NCBI GenBank assembly: GCA_019637105.1
Contig: JAHBWF010000045.1
Span: 1 to 47,413 of the forward strand
DNA length: 47,413 nt
Origin: Labilithrix sp.
Lineage (GTDB): Bacteria > Myxococcota_A > Polyangia > Polyangiales > Polyangiaceae
Reading direction: 5' to 3'
A model generated the notes under the pieces. The model had not been told where the DNA came from, made no database searches, and saw nothing but the letters and a program-made list of their open reading frames with translations. A program made the translations under genes and the position numbers. Shown in pieces: positions 27,353-36,156 of this stretch (position 1 is its first letter; every line of letters begins with the position of its first letter).

Positions 27353-27720
27353 TCAGGTCGCCGCAGGCCGGTCCTTCCAGCCCGTCATCCGCAGCGGTCG
27401 ATCGATCACGCGCAGCGTGGCCATGTCGTCGAGCGTCTTGTGGATCCAGCGCTTCGCTCACGTGCGGGAACGACGCGAGCTCGACGTCGATCGCGGCGAG
27501 CCGCTCCGGAGACGCGTGCTGTCGAGCCGCGGGAGCGCGCGCCTTGCGGCGCCGACCATGCGTCGAGGATGGCGAGCGGCGAGTGCTGTCGCCGCGGCTC
27601 CGGCAGCGACGCGAGCCGATCGTGGAACATGCGAAACCACGTGTCGTAGTCGGCGACGCGCCTCACCAGGTAGCCCGCCGTCGTCACCCAGTGCACGATG
27701 ACGTCGAGCGAGATCCGTCG
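27353..27720 (-). pseudogene. Out-of-frame 3' end of carboxylic acid reductase
   Basis: This is the natural end of the reductase gene, cut off from its main frame. Compared with the intact-frame remnant at 25951-26345, it lacks one C near 27710 (GATCCGTCG for GATCCCGTCG), lacks about four bases near 27525-27545 and has an extra base near 27455. The recoverable text is WVTTAGYLVRRVADYDTWFR, RRQHSPLAILDAWSAPQGA and, in the original frame again, [18 protein letters not shown] with stop at 27353-27355. So several indels, not one, separate it from a functional end. Confidence 0.8.
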
Positions 27721-30700
27721 TCGTCGTGCGGGTTGACGACGTTGAACGTCTCGTAGCGCGCCGCGCCGTCCTCGCAGGGCGCGCGCGGCTCACCGACGGC
27801 GCCGCGATCAGGAGCGCGCCACGACGTCGCCGGGAGGCCGTCGTAGTGCCTCGCCGCCGGGGCGGCGTCCGCGTAGAACGAGCGCGGCGCGAGCTCGGTG
27901 TAGACGATGCCCGCGAGCAGGCGCGTGAAGAAGTCCGGGACGTTGACCTGGCCGCGATACACGCTGTGCGCCATGATCTCGCTCGGGCGGAACACCACGA
28001 CCGGGAGGCCCAGCTTCTCGTGCGCGTCGCGGAGCAGGACCTCGCTCGCCCACTTGCTCGCGCCGTAGCCGGCGGCGTAGCCCGACTCGGTCGGCTTCTC
28101 GCGGAAGAGCGCGCGCACGTCCTCGTCCTCGCCGACGACCCTGCCCGGCCCCCTCTGCCCGCTCATCACGCCGACGGTCGAGACGTACGCCGTCGACTTC
28201 ACGCGACCGGCGAGCGCGAAGCGCATGACCGCGACGGTGCCGAGCACGTTCGGCTCGAAGAGCGCCTCGTAGCCGAGCGCGTGGTTCACGAGCGCGCCGT
28301 TGTGGACGACGAGATCGACCTCGCGGGAGAGCCTCGCGTAGACGCCCTCCGCGAGGCCGAAGCGCGGCTTCATCAGGTCGCCGGCGAGCACCGCCAGGCG
28401 ACCGCCGCGCGCCAGCGCCTCGAAGCGCTGCGCGAGCGCGGGATCGCTCCGGTACGAGCTCGCGAGGCGCTCGAACGCCGCGGAGTCGCTCGAGGCGCGC
28501 ACGATCGCGTAGAGCTTCGTGCGCTCGCCCGCGAGCCGCTCGAGCAGCTCGAGCGCGAGGAACCGGCCGAGGAAGCCGTTCGCGCCGGTGAGCAGCGCGA
28601 CCTCGGCGCGCGGCGGCAGCGCGGACGGCGGCTCCGCGGCGCGCGCGGCCTCGATCTCGGCCGGGGCGAGGAACTTCTCGATCACGAGGTCCTCGGCGCG
28701 CACCGCCTTCGCGCCGGCGCCGTGGACGTCGGCGAACGTCACGTCGCGACCGAGCTCCCCGGAGAGCGCGCGCTCGACGTACTCGACGACGGTCCGCACG
28801 CTGCTCGTCGGATCGAGCAGCACGCCCACCGGGACGCGGACGCCGGTCACGTCGTGGATCAGCTCCTCGAGGCCGACCGCGCTGAGCGAATCGCCGCCGA
28901 GCTGGATGAAGCTCTGCTCCGACTGCCGGAGGTCGAGGTCGGCGAGGCCGAGCGTGACGCCCATCGCGCGTCGCACGCGCTCGGCGACCGAGGCCTCCCC
29001 GCGCGCCCCGTCGCCTCCGCGGAGCGCGTAGAGCTCCTCGACCTGAGCGCGCTCGATCGCCCCGTAGAGGGCCTCGAGGCGCTCTCCGTAGCGCGCCTGG
29101 AGCCGCGGCCGCGATTGCTTGTTGCTGTCGGTCAACAGACCGCGCTCGACCGAGAACGGCTCGCGCTCGAGCAAGAAGTCGCGCGGCACCTCGTGGCCGC
29201 GGAGGTGCTCCTCGCGGGCGACGCGATCGACGTCGCTCCGGATCAGCGCCTTGATCGCCTGGTCGTCGGGCTCGATCCCGCGGGCGCGGAGGGCGGAGCT
29301 CGCCGCCTCGACGTCGGGGACGACGACGGCGAGGAGGTACGAGCGGAGCCCGTTGCCGTAGACGTAGATCTGCCGGATGTACGGGCTCCGCGAGGCGAAG
29401 AGCCCCTCGAGACGCGACGTCGCGACGAACTCGCCCTGCGAGAGCTTGAGGACGTTCTTCGCGCGATCGATCCATACGAGGCGGTCCGGTCCGCGCTGCT
29501 CGACGATGTCGCCGGTGTTCAGGTAGCCGTCGTCGTCGAAGAGCTGCCTCGTCGCGCGCGCGTTCTTGTAGTAGCCCGGGACGACGAAGCGCGACTTGAG
29601 GTGCAGCTCGCCGCGCGGGAACGGCTCGTCGGTCGTCCGGTAACCGAGCTCGGGGACGTCGACCAGCTTCCAGTCGAGCCCGAGGTCCGCGTCGACGCGA
29701 TCGTCGAACGTCAGCGGGCCCGCCTCGGTGGTGCCGTAGGCGTCGACGACGGGGACGTCGAAGCACCGCTTGATGAACGCCGCGATCTCGGGCGGCGTCG
29801 GCGCCGTCCCGGTCATCACGATCAAGAGCCGATCGCCGAGGAAGGATCCGCGCATCTCGGACATGATCTCCTCCGAGGCGCGCGCGCGTTCGGACTCGCC
29901 CGCGCCGCGCGGCGATCGCCGGACGAGCTCTCCCTGATAGTGCTGGAAGATCGTCGCCGCCACGCGCGGGACGAGCATGAGCATCGTCGGGCGCGCCAGC
30001 CGGATGTCCTCGAAGAGCGTCGACATGTCGCTCTTCGCGACGAACGACGTCAGGCCTCCGCGGACGATCGCCGTCGTGATGCTCATGCGCCCGGCCGCGT
30101 GGTTGAGCGGCATGTAGTTCACGGTGATCTGCGGGAGCTCCGGCATCCTCCGGAGCAGCCGCACCGAGAAGCCGGTCTGCCAAAGCTCGCGCAGCAAGCT
30201 TTCCGGCAGCATGGCGCCCTTCGGCGTGCCCGTGGACCCGGACGTGTACACGAGCGACATCAACGGATCGGGATCGGGGCGCGCCGACGGCGACGTCATC
30301 GGGACGATCCCTCGCTCGATCCCGCGCGCCTCGACCGCCCCGATCGTGAGCACGCGCGGCCCCGAGGGGGCGCGCGCGCGGCGCGCCAGCTTCGCGGCGG
30401 CCGCGCGGTCTCCGTCGCGCACGTCGATCACGACGAGGCTGGTCACGGACGGGCACTGCGGGAGGACCGCGTCGACGGCGTCGAGCTGCTCGACGCTGCA
30501 GACGAGGCAGCTCACCTCGGCCTCGCGGAGGATCTGCTCCAGATCGCCGGGGCTCATGTTCGTCTGGATCGGCACGGACACGGCGGCGAGGCGAAGCGCC
30601 GCGAAGTCCGCGACGACCCAGTCGACGCTGCCGAACCCGCAGATCCCGACGAACGCGCCCGGCGCCGCGAGCGCCTCGTGCGCGAGGCCGCTGGCGAACG

Positions 30701-31013
30701 CCTCGACGCGGGCCCAGACCTCGCGGTACGTGACCTTCCGGAGCTCGGTGGAGAGGCGCGCGCCGGCGGCCCCGTCCTCGACGCGGCGCTCCTCGAAGCA
30801 CGCGCGGTCCGCGTAGAGCTCGAACGCCTTGGCGACCGTCTCGATCGTGGTCGCGCACGCCTGGATCGCCGCGATGGCGTCCGCGTCGGGGCGCGCCGCG
30901 GCGATCTCCGGATCGTCCTCGAGGAGGCTCAGCCGCTCGAGCGCCCGTCGAACGAGCGCGTCGTTCGACAGCTCTTCCCGCGCCTCGGGTCCTCGCTCGT
31001 TCGTCGCCTTCAT
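27684..31013 (-). CDS. car: Carboxylic acid reductase (A-PCP-R), C-terminus frame-broken
   Basis: A 1109-residue frame of a carboxylic acid reductase, which activates an acid with ATP, loads it on a carrier thiol and reduces it to an aldehyde with NADPH. The adenylation domain (to about 650) has YTSGSTGTPKGAML near 252 and YGTTEAGPL, GDIVEQRG and a late K. The carrier Ser is in IQLGGDSLSA (about 705) and needs phosphopantetheine. The reductase domain has LLTGANGFLGR (about 805) and the catalytic YGASKW (about 982). After HYDGLP (near 27840) the sequence departs from the family for about 25 residues, returns with YETFNVVNPHDDDG, then a missing base ends the frame. The last ~110 residues are lost, so reductase activity is doubtful unless the indels are sequencing errors. 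Confidence 0.85.
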   Translation of the reverse strand: MKATNERGPEAREELSNDALVRRALERLSLLEDDPEIAAARPDADAIAAIQACATTIETVAKAFELYADRACFEERRVEDGAAGARLSTELRKVTYREVWARVEAFASGLAHEALAAPGAFVGICGFGSVDWVVADFAALRLAAVSVPIQTNMSPGDLEQILREAEVSCLVCSVEQLDAVDAVLPQCPSVTSLVVIDVRDGDRAAAAKLARRARAPSGPRVLTIGAVEARGIERGIVPMTSPSARPDPDPLMSLVYTSGSTGTPKGAMLPESLLRELWQTGFSVRLLRRMPELPQITVNYMPLNHAAGRMSITTAIVRGGLTSFVAKSDMSTLFEDIRLARPTMLMLVPRVAATIFQHYQGELVRRSPRGAGESERARASEEIMSEMRGSFLGDRLLIVMTGTAPTPPEIAAFIKRCFDVPVVDAYGTTEAGPLTFDDRVDADLGLDWKLVDVPELGYRTTDEPFPRGELHLKSRFVVPGYYKNARATRQLFDDDGYLNTGDIVEQRGPDRLVWIDRAKNVLKLSQGEFVATSRLEGLFASRSPYIRQIYVYGNGLRSYLLAVVVPDVEAASSALRARGIEPDDQAIKALIRSDVDRVAREEHLRGHEVPRDFLLEREPFSVERGLLTDSNKQSRPRLQARYGERLEALYGAIERAQVEELYALRGGDGARGEASVAERVRRAMGVTLGLADLDLRQSEQSFIQLGGDSLSAVGLEELIHDVTGVRVPVGVLLDPTSSVRTVVEYVERALSGELGRDVTFADVHGAGAKAVRAEDLVIEKFLAPAEIEAARAAEPPSALPPRAEVALLTGANGFLGRFLALELLERLAGERTKLYAIVRASSDSAAFERLASSYRSDPALAQRFEALARGGRLAVLAGDLMKPRFGLAEGVYARLSREVDLVVHNGALVNHALGYEALFEPNVLGTVAVMRFALAGRVKSTAYVSTVGVMSGQRGPGRVVGEDEDVRALFREKPTESGYAAGYGASKWASEVLLRDAHEKLGLPVVVFRPSEIMAHSVYRGQVNVPDFFTRLLAGIVYTELAPRSFYADAAPAARHYDGLPATSWRAPDRGAVGEPRAPCEDGAARYETFNVVNPHDDDGSRSTSSCTG

Positions 31014-31228
31014 GGGATCGTCCTAGAGACCCCGGCGATCCCGTCAAGCTCGCGCGGGAGATCGCCCGCGCACCGAGGGCGCGCGCGGGCGCCGCAGGGA
31101 CCGAACGGAGCTCCCCCGCGGCACGAGAGACCGCCGCCGCGGAAGAGCTGGCGACGCTCTCCGGCTCGACGACGGCTCGCTCGACGGCCGCTCGCCCGGC
31201 GACGGCTCGCTCGGGCGCGCGGCGCGCT
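31014..31228. other. Intergenic region with short direct repeats
   Basis: A 215-base gap between the reductase start and the TerB-like stop. The word GACGGCTCGCTCG occurs at 31171-31183 and 31201-31213 (period 30), with a degenerate copy between them, just downstream of the TerB-like stop. No gene seen. Confidence 0.5.
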
Positions 31229-31522
31229 TCAGCTCGCGTCGGCGACGATCGCCGCCCACTCGGCGGGCAGCACGCCCGCGTCGAGCGCGAGGACGCTCAC
31301 GATCTCGCGGAGGCGCTGCTTCTCGCGATCGGACACCACGCCGTCGGCGATCGTGATCTTCCACGTCGTCTGGACGAAGTCCTCGAAGACCTCCTTGATC
31401 TCGCCCTCACCGAGGACGTTCGACGCGAGGTAGGCCTTGAGCTCGTCGCGCTCGGCGTCCTCGGCCACGGCGTCCGAGAAGATGCGGGCGAGCATGCCCT
31501 TGAGCTTTCGCTTGGGGTCCAT
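31229..31522 (-). CDS. Small TerB-like helical protein
   Basis: A 97-residue all-helical cytoplasmic protein starting at MDPKRKLKG. The pattern of two helical halves with an acidic turn (TIADGVVSDREKQRLREIVS) resembles TerB-like/DjlA N-terminal domains, where such Asp-rich turns can bind metal, but the match is weak and no ter genes are nearby. The longer upstream frame is Arg-rich and lacks a binding site, so ATG 31522 is preferred. Confidence 0.65.
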   Translation of the reverse strand: MDPKRKLKGMLARIFSDAVAEDAERDELKAYLASNVLGEGEIKEVFEDFVQTTWKITIADGVVSDREKQRLREIVSVLALDAGVLPAEWAAIVADAS

Positions 31523-31962
31523 GGGATCGCCGGGAACGTACCATCGTTGACGCGTGACGGCGTGCGCCCGCGCGGACCGCCGAAAGAAAGGAGGGAAGGA
31601 GCGCACCTTCCCTGACGTAGAAGCTCACCGTCGCCGGCCCCCCTCTCTCCCTCCCATGGGACGGCGCCTTACCTTCGCCTTTTTCTTCAATCAATTCTTA
31701 CATTTTTGAATCTACCTTGGCCGGCCGGCCGAGACGCACACATTCACGTTGCATGTGTGCATCTGTGTGTTAGACCGACCCTGTCTCGCCGCCGAGCGCA
31801 ACCCTCCTCCCCGTTCCCCTCCTCCGGCGGTCTCGGCCCTCCCTGCCGACCGACGCCGCGCTCTCTGCGAGACACCTAACTCCCGCCGCCCGCCGCCGCC
31901 CTCCGGGGCCGCGGCCGGGCGCGCGCGTTCGCCGTCACGCCTCCCCAGAAGGAGACCCTTCC
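31523..31962. promoter_or_regulatory. AT-rich divergent promoter region
   Basis: A 440-base gap between the TerB-like gene and the papain-like gene. It has a 7-bp hairpin GGGAAGG/CCTTCCC (31593-31599 with 31606-31612), a strongly AT-rich tract at about 31675-31715 (TTTTTCTTCAATCAATTC, TTACATTTTTGAATC) that stands out in this genome, and a perfect 8-bp inverted repeat GCACACAT/ATGTGTGC (31736-31743 and 31753-31760, 9-base spacer). It then has a long C-rich leader before the AGAAGGAGA ribosome binding site at 31948. The AT tract plausibly holds the promoter and the GCACACAT repeat an operator or leader hairpin. Confidence 0.45.
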
Positions 31963-33228
31963 ATGCGATTCGACCTTGCCCGCCGCTCGCTCCTCGCCGC
32001 GCTCTTGGCCGTCGGCACGACCTTCACCGCGGGCTGCTCGCTCGCCGGAGACGAGGAGGAGGAGACGGCCGCGAGCGACGACGCGATCGTCGACATCGAG
32101 AACTCGCGCGTGAAGCGCCAGTCGATCGGCAACTGCTGGCTGTACGCCACGGCGAGCTGGGCGGAGTCGCTCGCGATGCAGGTGCCCGGCGCCCGCGAGC
32201 TGAACATGAGCGAGTCGTACTGGACCTACTGGCACTGGTTCGATCAGATCGCGAACGGCGCCGTCTCGAGCGAGATCTCGACGGGCGGCTGGTACTCGAC
32301 GGCCGCCGAGATCATCACCCGCTACGGCGTCGTGAACGAGGGCTCCTTCATCCCGTCGGAGGCCGCCGACGAGATGTCGCTCCGTCAGAAGTCGGCGCTC
32401 GAGAAGATGAACGCGTCGATCAAGTCCGGCGCGCTCTCGACGCCGGAGGCGCGCCGCGACCGCGCGCTGGTCCGCAAGGAGCTCGACAAGGCGTTCGAGC
32501 TCGCGCCGAACGTCGTCACGCAGCTGAACCGCGTCTTCGGCGCCGGCGTCACGCGCACCCTCGACAAGAGCACCGTCAGCACGCGCTTCACGTCGATCAA
32601 GCGAGCCTCCGACATCAAGGTGCGCCTCCGCGATCCAGGGACCAAGGAGCCCGTGACCGTGAACCTCCAGGACGCGCTCGGCACGCGCACGTCGACCTGG
32701 AGCAGCTACCGCAGCGGACGGTACGCCTGGCAGCCCAGCAGCTACCCGTACTCGCCGTCGTCGCGGCGCTCGATGCTCGCGCGCGTCCAGCGAGCGATGC
32801 ACGACGGCCAGCCCGTCATCATGTCCTGGTACGTCGACTTCAACGCGCTCGACGCGCAGGGCCGGTTCGCCGCGCCGCCGGCGACGCCGGGCCGCCAGGG
32901 CGGCCACATGGTCGTCGTCGAGGACTACCAGATCAACGACGTGCCCGGCTTCGGCACGCTCAAGGTCGGCGAGAACGAGACCCGGCCCGAGGCGCTCGCC
33001 GCGGCGCTGTCGCCGTCGGCGAAGATCGAGCTCATTCGGGTGAAGAACTCGTGGGGCAGCTTCCGCCCCGACCGCGAGTTCGTCCTCCCGGGCTTCCATG
33101 ACCTCTACATGGATTACCTCGACGGCCCGATCCAGCAGTGCACCCAGAAGGACGACGACACCGGCAGCACCGACGACTGCTGGGACGCCACCCCGCTGAA
33201 CGACTTCGTCCTGCCCGCCGGCTACTGA
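31963..33228 (+). CDS. Papain-like (C1) cysteine peptidase lipoprotein
   Basis: A 421-residue secreted protein with a lipobox (TAGC, Cys 25), a short acidic linker and a papain-fold domain. The oxyanion Gln53 and catalytic Cys58 are in RQSIGNCWLYATASW, His315 in GGHMVVVEDYQ and Asn362 in VKNSWGS, so the catalytic set is complete. The order and the long insert between Cys and His resemble the C1B (bleomycin hydrolase-like) branch, but it starts almost directly at the active-site helix with no evident propeptide. It should act in the periplasm or at the outer surface. The ATG has a strong GGAG ribosome binding site about 8 bases upstream. Confidence 0.9.
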   Translation: MRFDLARRSLLAALLAVGTTFTAGCSLAGDEEEETAASDDAIVDIENSRVKRQSIGNCWLYATASWAESLAMQVPGARELNMSESYWTYWHWFDQIANGAVSSEISTGGWYSTAAEIITRYGVVNEGSFIPSEAADEMSLRQKSALEKMNASIKSGALSTPEARRDRALVRKELDKAFELAPNVVTQLNRVFGAGVTRTLDKSTVSTRFTSIKRASDIKVRLRDPGTKEPVTVNLQDALGTRTSTWSSYRSGRYAWQPSSYPYSPSSRRSMLARVQRAMHDGQPVIMSWYVDFNALDAQGRFAAPPATPGRQGGHMVVVEDYQINDVPGFGTLKVGENETRPEALAAALSPSAKIELIRVKNSWGSFRPDREFVLPGFHDLYMDYLDGPIQQCTQKDDDTGSTDDCWDATPLNDFVLPAGY

Positions 33229-33264
33229 GCCCCGCCCGGGCGAGGATCGCGGTACGATCCACGC

Positions 33265-33927
33265 GTGCGACTGGGCCTGATCGGCGACGTACACGCGGAG
33301 GACGTCCACCTGAAGCTCACGCTCGACGCGCTCCGAGAGGCTCGCGTCGAGCGCGTTTTGTGCACCGGCGATCTCGTCGACGGCCCCGGCGACGTCGACC
33401 GCGCCAGCGCGCTGCTCCGGGAGGCGAGCGCGCTCGTCGTCCGCGGCAACCACGACCGGTGGATCCGCGCCGACGAGATGCGCCGGCTCCCCCACGCCCA
33501 CGCGATGACCGCGCTCGCCGTCGACACGATCGCGCAGCTCAAGGGCCTGCCGCCGACCGCGTCGCTCGCGCTCCCGGGCGGGGGCACGCTGCTCCTCTGC
33601 CACGGCGTCGGCCCGAACGACATGCAGCGCCTCCTGCCGGACGATCGGGGCTACGCGCTCTCCACGAACGACGACCTCCTGGCGATCCTGTTCGATCCGA
33701 GCGTCCGCGTGATGGTCGCGGGGCACACGCACCGACCGATGCTCCGGCGCTTCGAGCGCGGCCACGGCAAGCCGCCGCTGTTCGCGGTCAACCCGGGGAC
33801 GCTCGCCCGCGACGACGAGCCGGGCTTCGCGATCCTCGAGATCGCCGACGACGGGGCGGGCCGCGTCGACTTCCATCGGATCGGACCGGACCGGACCGTC
33901 ATGCGGACGTCGTCCGCGCTCCTCTGA
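33265..33927 (+). CDS. Metallophosphoesterase, YfcE-like
   Basis: A 220-residue calcineurin-like phosphoesterase with the full metal-site set: GDVH (Asp8, His10), CTGDLVDGPGD, VVRGNHDRW (about 68-76), LLCHGVGPND and VAGHTHRPM. Size and order match YfcE/YvcE-type single-domain enzymes, which hydrolyse phosphodiesters with Mn2+ in the cytoplasm. The start is a GTG, 36 bases after the peptidase stop; co-transcription is possible. Confidence 0.9.
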   Translation: MRLGLIGDVHAEDVHLKLTLDALREARVERVLCTGDLVDGPGDVDRASALLREASALVVRGNHDRWIRADEMRRLPHAHAMTALAVDTIAQLKGLPPTASLALPGGGTLLLCHGVGPNDMQRLLPDDRGYALSTNDDLLAILFDPSVRVMVAGHTHRPMLRRFERGHGKPPLFAVNPGTLARDDEPGFAILEIADDGAGRVDFHRIGPDRTVMRTSSALL

Positions 33928-33951
33928 CCGCGGCGCGCGGCCGAGGTCGGC

Positions 33952-35424
33952 CTACCTCCACTGCCGCTGGTAGATGAGCTCGACGAGCTTGTCGGCGGCC
34001 ATCCGCGCCGACGCCGCGTGCCCCGAGACGCGGTTGAAGAGGATCGAGAACGCGATCGTGCTCTTCCCCGGCGGACCGAGCACGTAGCCCGAGAGCGCGA
34101 TCGCGTCGTCGAGCGTACCGGTCTTGGCGCGCACCGCCCGCCTCGCGCGCGTGTTGCGGAACCGCTTGTGGAGCGTGCCGTCGACGCCGCCGATGGCGAG
34201 CTGCGCGACGAACTCGTTCTTCATCGAGGAGTCCTGCCAGCAGTACCGGAGGAGCTTCGCCGTGCTGAACGCCGTCGCGCGGTTCGAGTCGAAGAGGCCC
34301 GACCCGTTCTTGACGACCACGCCGCCGTCGCCGAGGTCGTTCTTGACCAGCCACGCGCTGATGGCGTCGGCGGCGTCCTGGCTCTTCGCCGGGCGCGACC
34401 GCTCGCCGGCGATCGACTTGAAGATCATCTCCGCGTAGAAGTTGTCGCTGTTCTTCCCGAGCGCGTAGAGCAGCGTGGAGAGCGGCTCCGACTCGTGACG
34501 CGCGATGACGCTGCCCTTCTCGCCGCTTCCGAGCTTCACGTCACCGCCGACCTTGATGCCTTGCTCCTCGAGGATCGCCTTGAGCGCGTAGCCGGCGAGG
34601 AGGCGCGGGTCGTCGACGCGGCGCGTGTAGCGCACGAGCTTCGCGTCGGCGCCCACCGTCCCCGACAGCTTCGCCGAGAGGCGCTTGCCGTTCGGAGACA
34701 GGGCGAGCACGACGGCGTCCGCGCCGTCCTCCCCCGTCTTCACCGCGCCGTCGACGTCGACGAAGCCGGGCGGGTCGAACCACGAGATCGCGGACTGACC
34801 GGCGCTGGTCGGGCGGACGGCGAGCGTGACCGTGTTCCCGTTCAGCGCGACGGCGCTCACGGGGGCGCGGAACGCCGCCCACTCGTTCGGCTGCTGCTCG
34901 AACGCCGGCGGCGTCGTCTGCTCGTCGAAGAACTTCTGCTCGACGAAGACGTCGCCCTCGATCCGCCGCACGCCGCGCGCCCTGAGCTCGGCGACCATCT
35001 GCCAGAGGTCACGCGAGCGCAGCGACGGATCGCCGTGGCCTCGGATGACGAGGTTGGACACGTTGTTTCCGTTCAGCGAGCCGCTCAGCGTGGTCTGGTA
35101 GCGGTGCGTGCCCTTGAGGAGCGCGAGGGCGCCGGCCGCGGTGTAGAGCTTCGCGTTGGACGCCGGGTTCAGCACGAGGTGCTCGCCGGACTGCGCGAGG
35201 ATGTGCCCGTCGTCGGCGTCCATGACGACGACGCCGATCTGCGCGTCCTTGAGCGCGCGGTCGTTGACCAGCGCGCGGACCGCGGCCTCGAGCTCGGGGG
35301 CGCGGCCCTCGTCGTTGCCGGTCGCCGAGGCGGGCGGCGTCTGCGAGCGGGCGCTCCCGCCGGCGCCGGAGAGGACGAGCAGCGAGGCGGCGAGGCCGAG
35401 GAGGAGACGTCGTGCGGCGCGCAT
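33952..35424 (-). CDS. dacB: D-Ala-D-Ala carboxypeptidase/endopeptidase, PBP4 type
   Basis: A 490-residue secreted penicillin-binding protein of the S13 (DacB/PBP4) family. After a signal peptide (MRAARRLLLGLAASLLVLSG) come the catalytic SNAK (Ser89-Lys92, in LNPASNAKLYT), the SDN triad element (KNSDNFYAEM, about 323) and KTG (RAKTGTLDDAI, about 432). The long insert between SxxK and SDN is characteristic of PBP4. It trims or cleaves peptidoglycan cross-links in the periplasm. ATG 35424 is chosen because the signal peptide starts there. Confidence 0.93.
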   Translation of the reverse strand: MRAARRLLLGLAASLLVLSGAGGSARSQTPPASATGNDEGRAPELEAAVRALVNDRALKDAQIGVVVMDADDGHILAQSGEHLVLNPASNAKLYTAAGALALLKGTHRYQTTLSGSLNGNNVSNLVIRGHGDPSLRSRDLWQMVAELRARGVRRIEGDVFVEQKFFDEQTTPPAFEQQPNEWAAFRAPVSAVALNGNTVTLAVRPTSAGQSAISWFDPPGFVDVDGAVKTGEDGADAVVLALSPNGKRLSAKLSGTVGADAKLVRYTRRVDDPRLLAGYALKAILEEQGIKVGGDVKLGSGEKGSVIARHESEPLSTLLYALGKNSDNFYAEMIFKSIAGERSRPAKSQDAADAISAWLVKNDLGDGGVVVKNGSGLFDSNRATAFSTAKLLRYCWQDSSMKNEFVAQLAIGGVDGTLHKRFRNTRARRAVRAKTGTLDDAIALSGYVLGPPGKSTIAFSILFNRVSGHAASARMAADKLVELIYQRQWR

Positions 35425-35487
35425 CGACGAGGTTCTTACTCCGGGGGGCGCGGCGACCACAAGCCGCGCGGCGCCGGACCGCGCGCC

Positions 35488-36090
35488 TCAGCGCTTCTCG
35501 GCGTCGACGGCCTCGCGCACCGCCGGCCGCGCGGCGAGCCGGGAGACGTACTCCTTGAGCGTCCCTTCGAGCGGCACCTTCGTCAAGAAGCTGGACGCGC
35601 GGAGCGCCCAGAACGCGTAGGCGTCCGCGACGGTGAACCGATCGCCGAAGACGTACTCGCGCGCGCCGAGCTCGGCGCGGAGCAGCTCCACGCGCCCGAC
35701 GAGGCGGTCCTTCGTCCACTGCTTCGCCTCGTCGCCGACGTTCGGCATCAGCGTGTACGGCGCGAAGCCCTTGTGGAGCTCGGTGGCGATGAAATGCAGC
35801 AGCTCGTCGAAGCGGACGCGCTCGAACGAGCCCGGCGCCGGCGCGAGCCCGGCCTGGGGGGACGCGTCGGCGAGGTAACGAACGATGACCGCGAGCTCGG
35901 TCAGCCTCTCGCCGCCGTCGAGCTCGAGGACGGGGACGTAGCTCTTCGCCGTGATCGCCTCGAGCGGTCGACCGGCGGACGTCGTCTTCGTCTTGAAGTC
36001 GACGCGGACGAGCTCGAAGGGGACGCCGAGCTCGCGCAAGACGATGTGCGGGACGAGGGAGCAGACCTGGGGCGAGTAGTAGAGCTTCAT
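35488..36090 (-). CDS. Beta-class glutathione S-transferase
   Basis: A 200-residue cytosolic GST. The start MKLYYSPQVCSLVPHIVLRE (20 residues) has Cys10, the catalytic residue of bacterial beta-class enzymes. It is followed by the glutathione-site cis-Pro (SYVPVLELDGG) and the T-E pair (RLTELAVIVRYLAD), then a helical C-domain with FTVADAYAFWALR. It probably conjugates or reduces electrophiles with glutathione; no linked substrate gene is seen. Confidence 0.92.
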   Translation of the reverse strand: MKLYYSPQVCSLVPHIVLRELGVPFELVRVDFKTKTTSAGRPLEAITAKSYVPVLELDGGERLTELAVIVRYLADASPQAGLAPAPGSFERVRFDELLHFIATELHKGFAPYTLMPNVGDEAKQWTKDRLVGRVELLRAELGAREYVFGDRFTVADAYAFWALRASSFLTKVPLEGTLKEYVSRLAARPAVREAVDAEKR

Positions 36091-36156
36091 GCCGGCGGGC
36101 AGTGTACGGGCGATCGCGCCGGCGCGGCGAGGGCTCCTTGGCCGCGGGCGCGGTCG

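Noticed and set aside
25951-27720. Exact duplication by misassembly of the reductase 3' end
   Set aside because: The two copies differ at many bases and residues, so they are diverged paralogs. Misassembly of the junction itself is still possible and is listed as a check.
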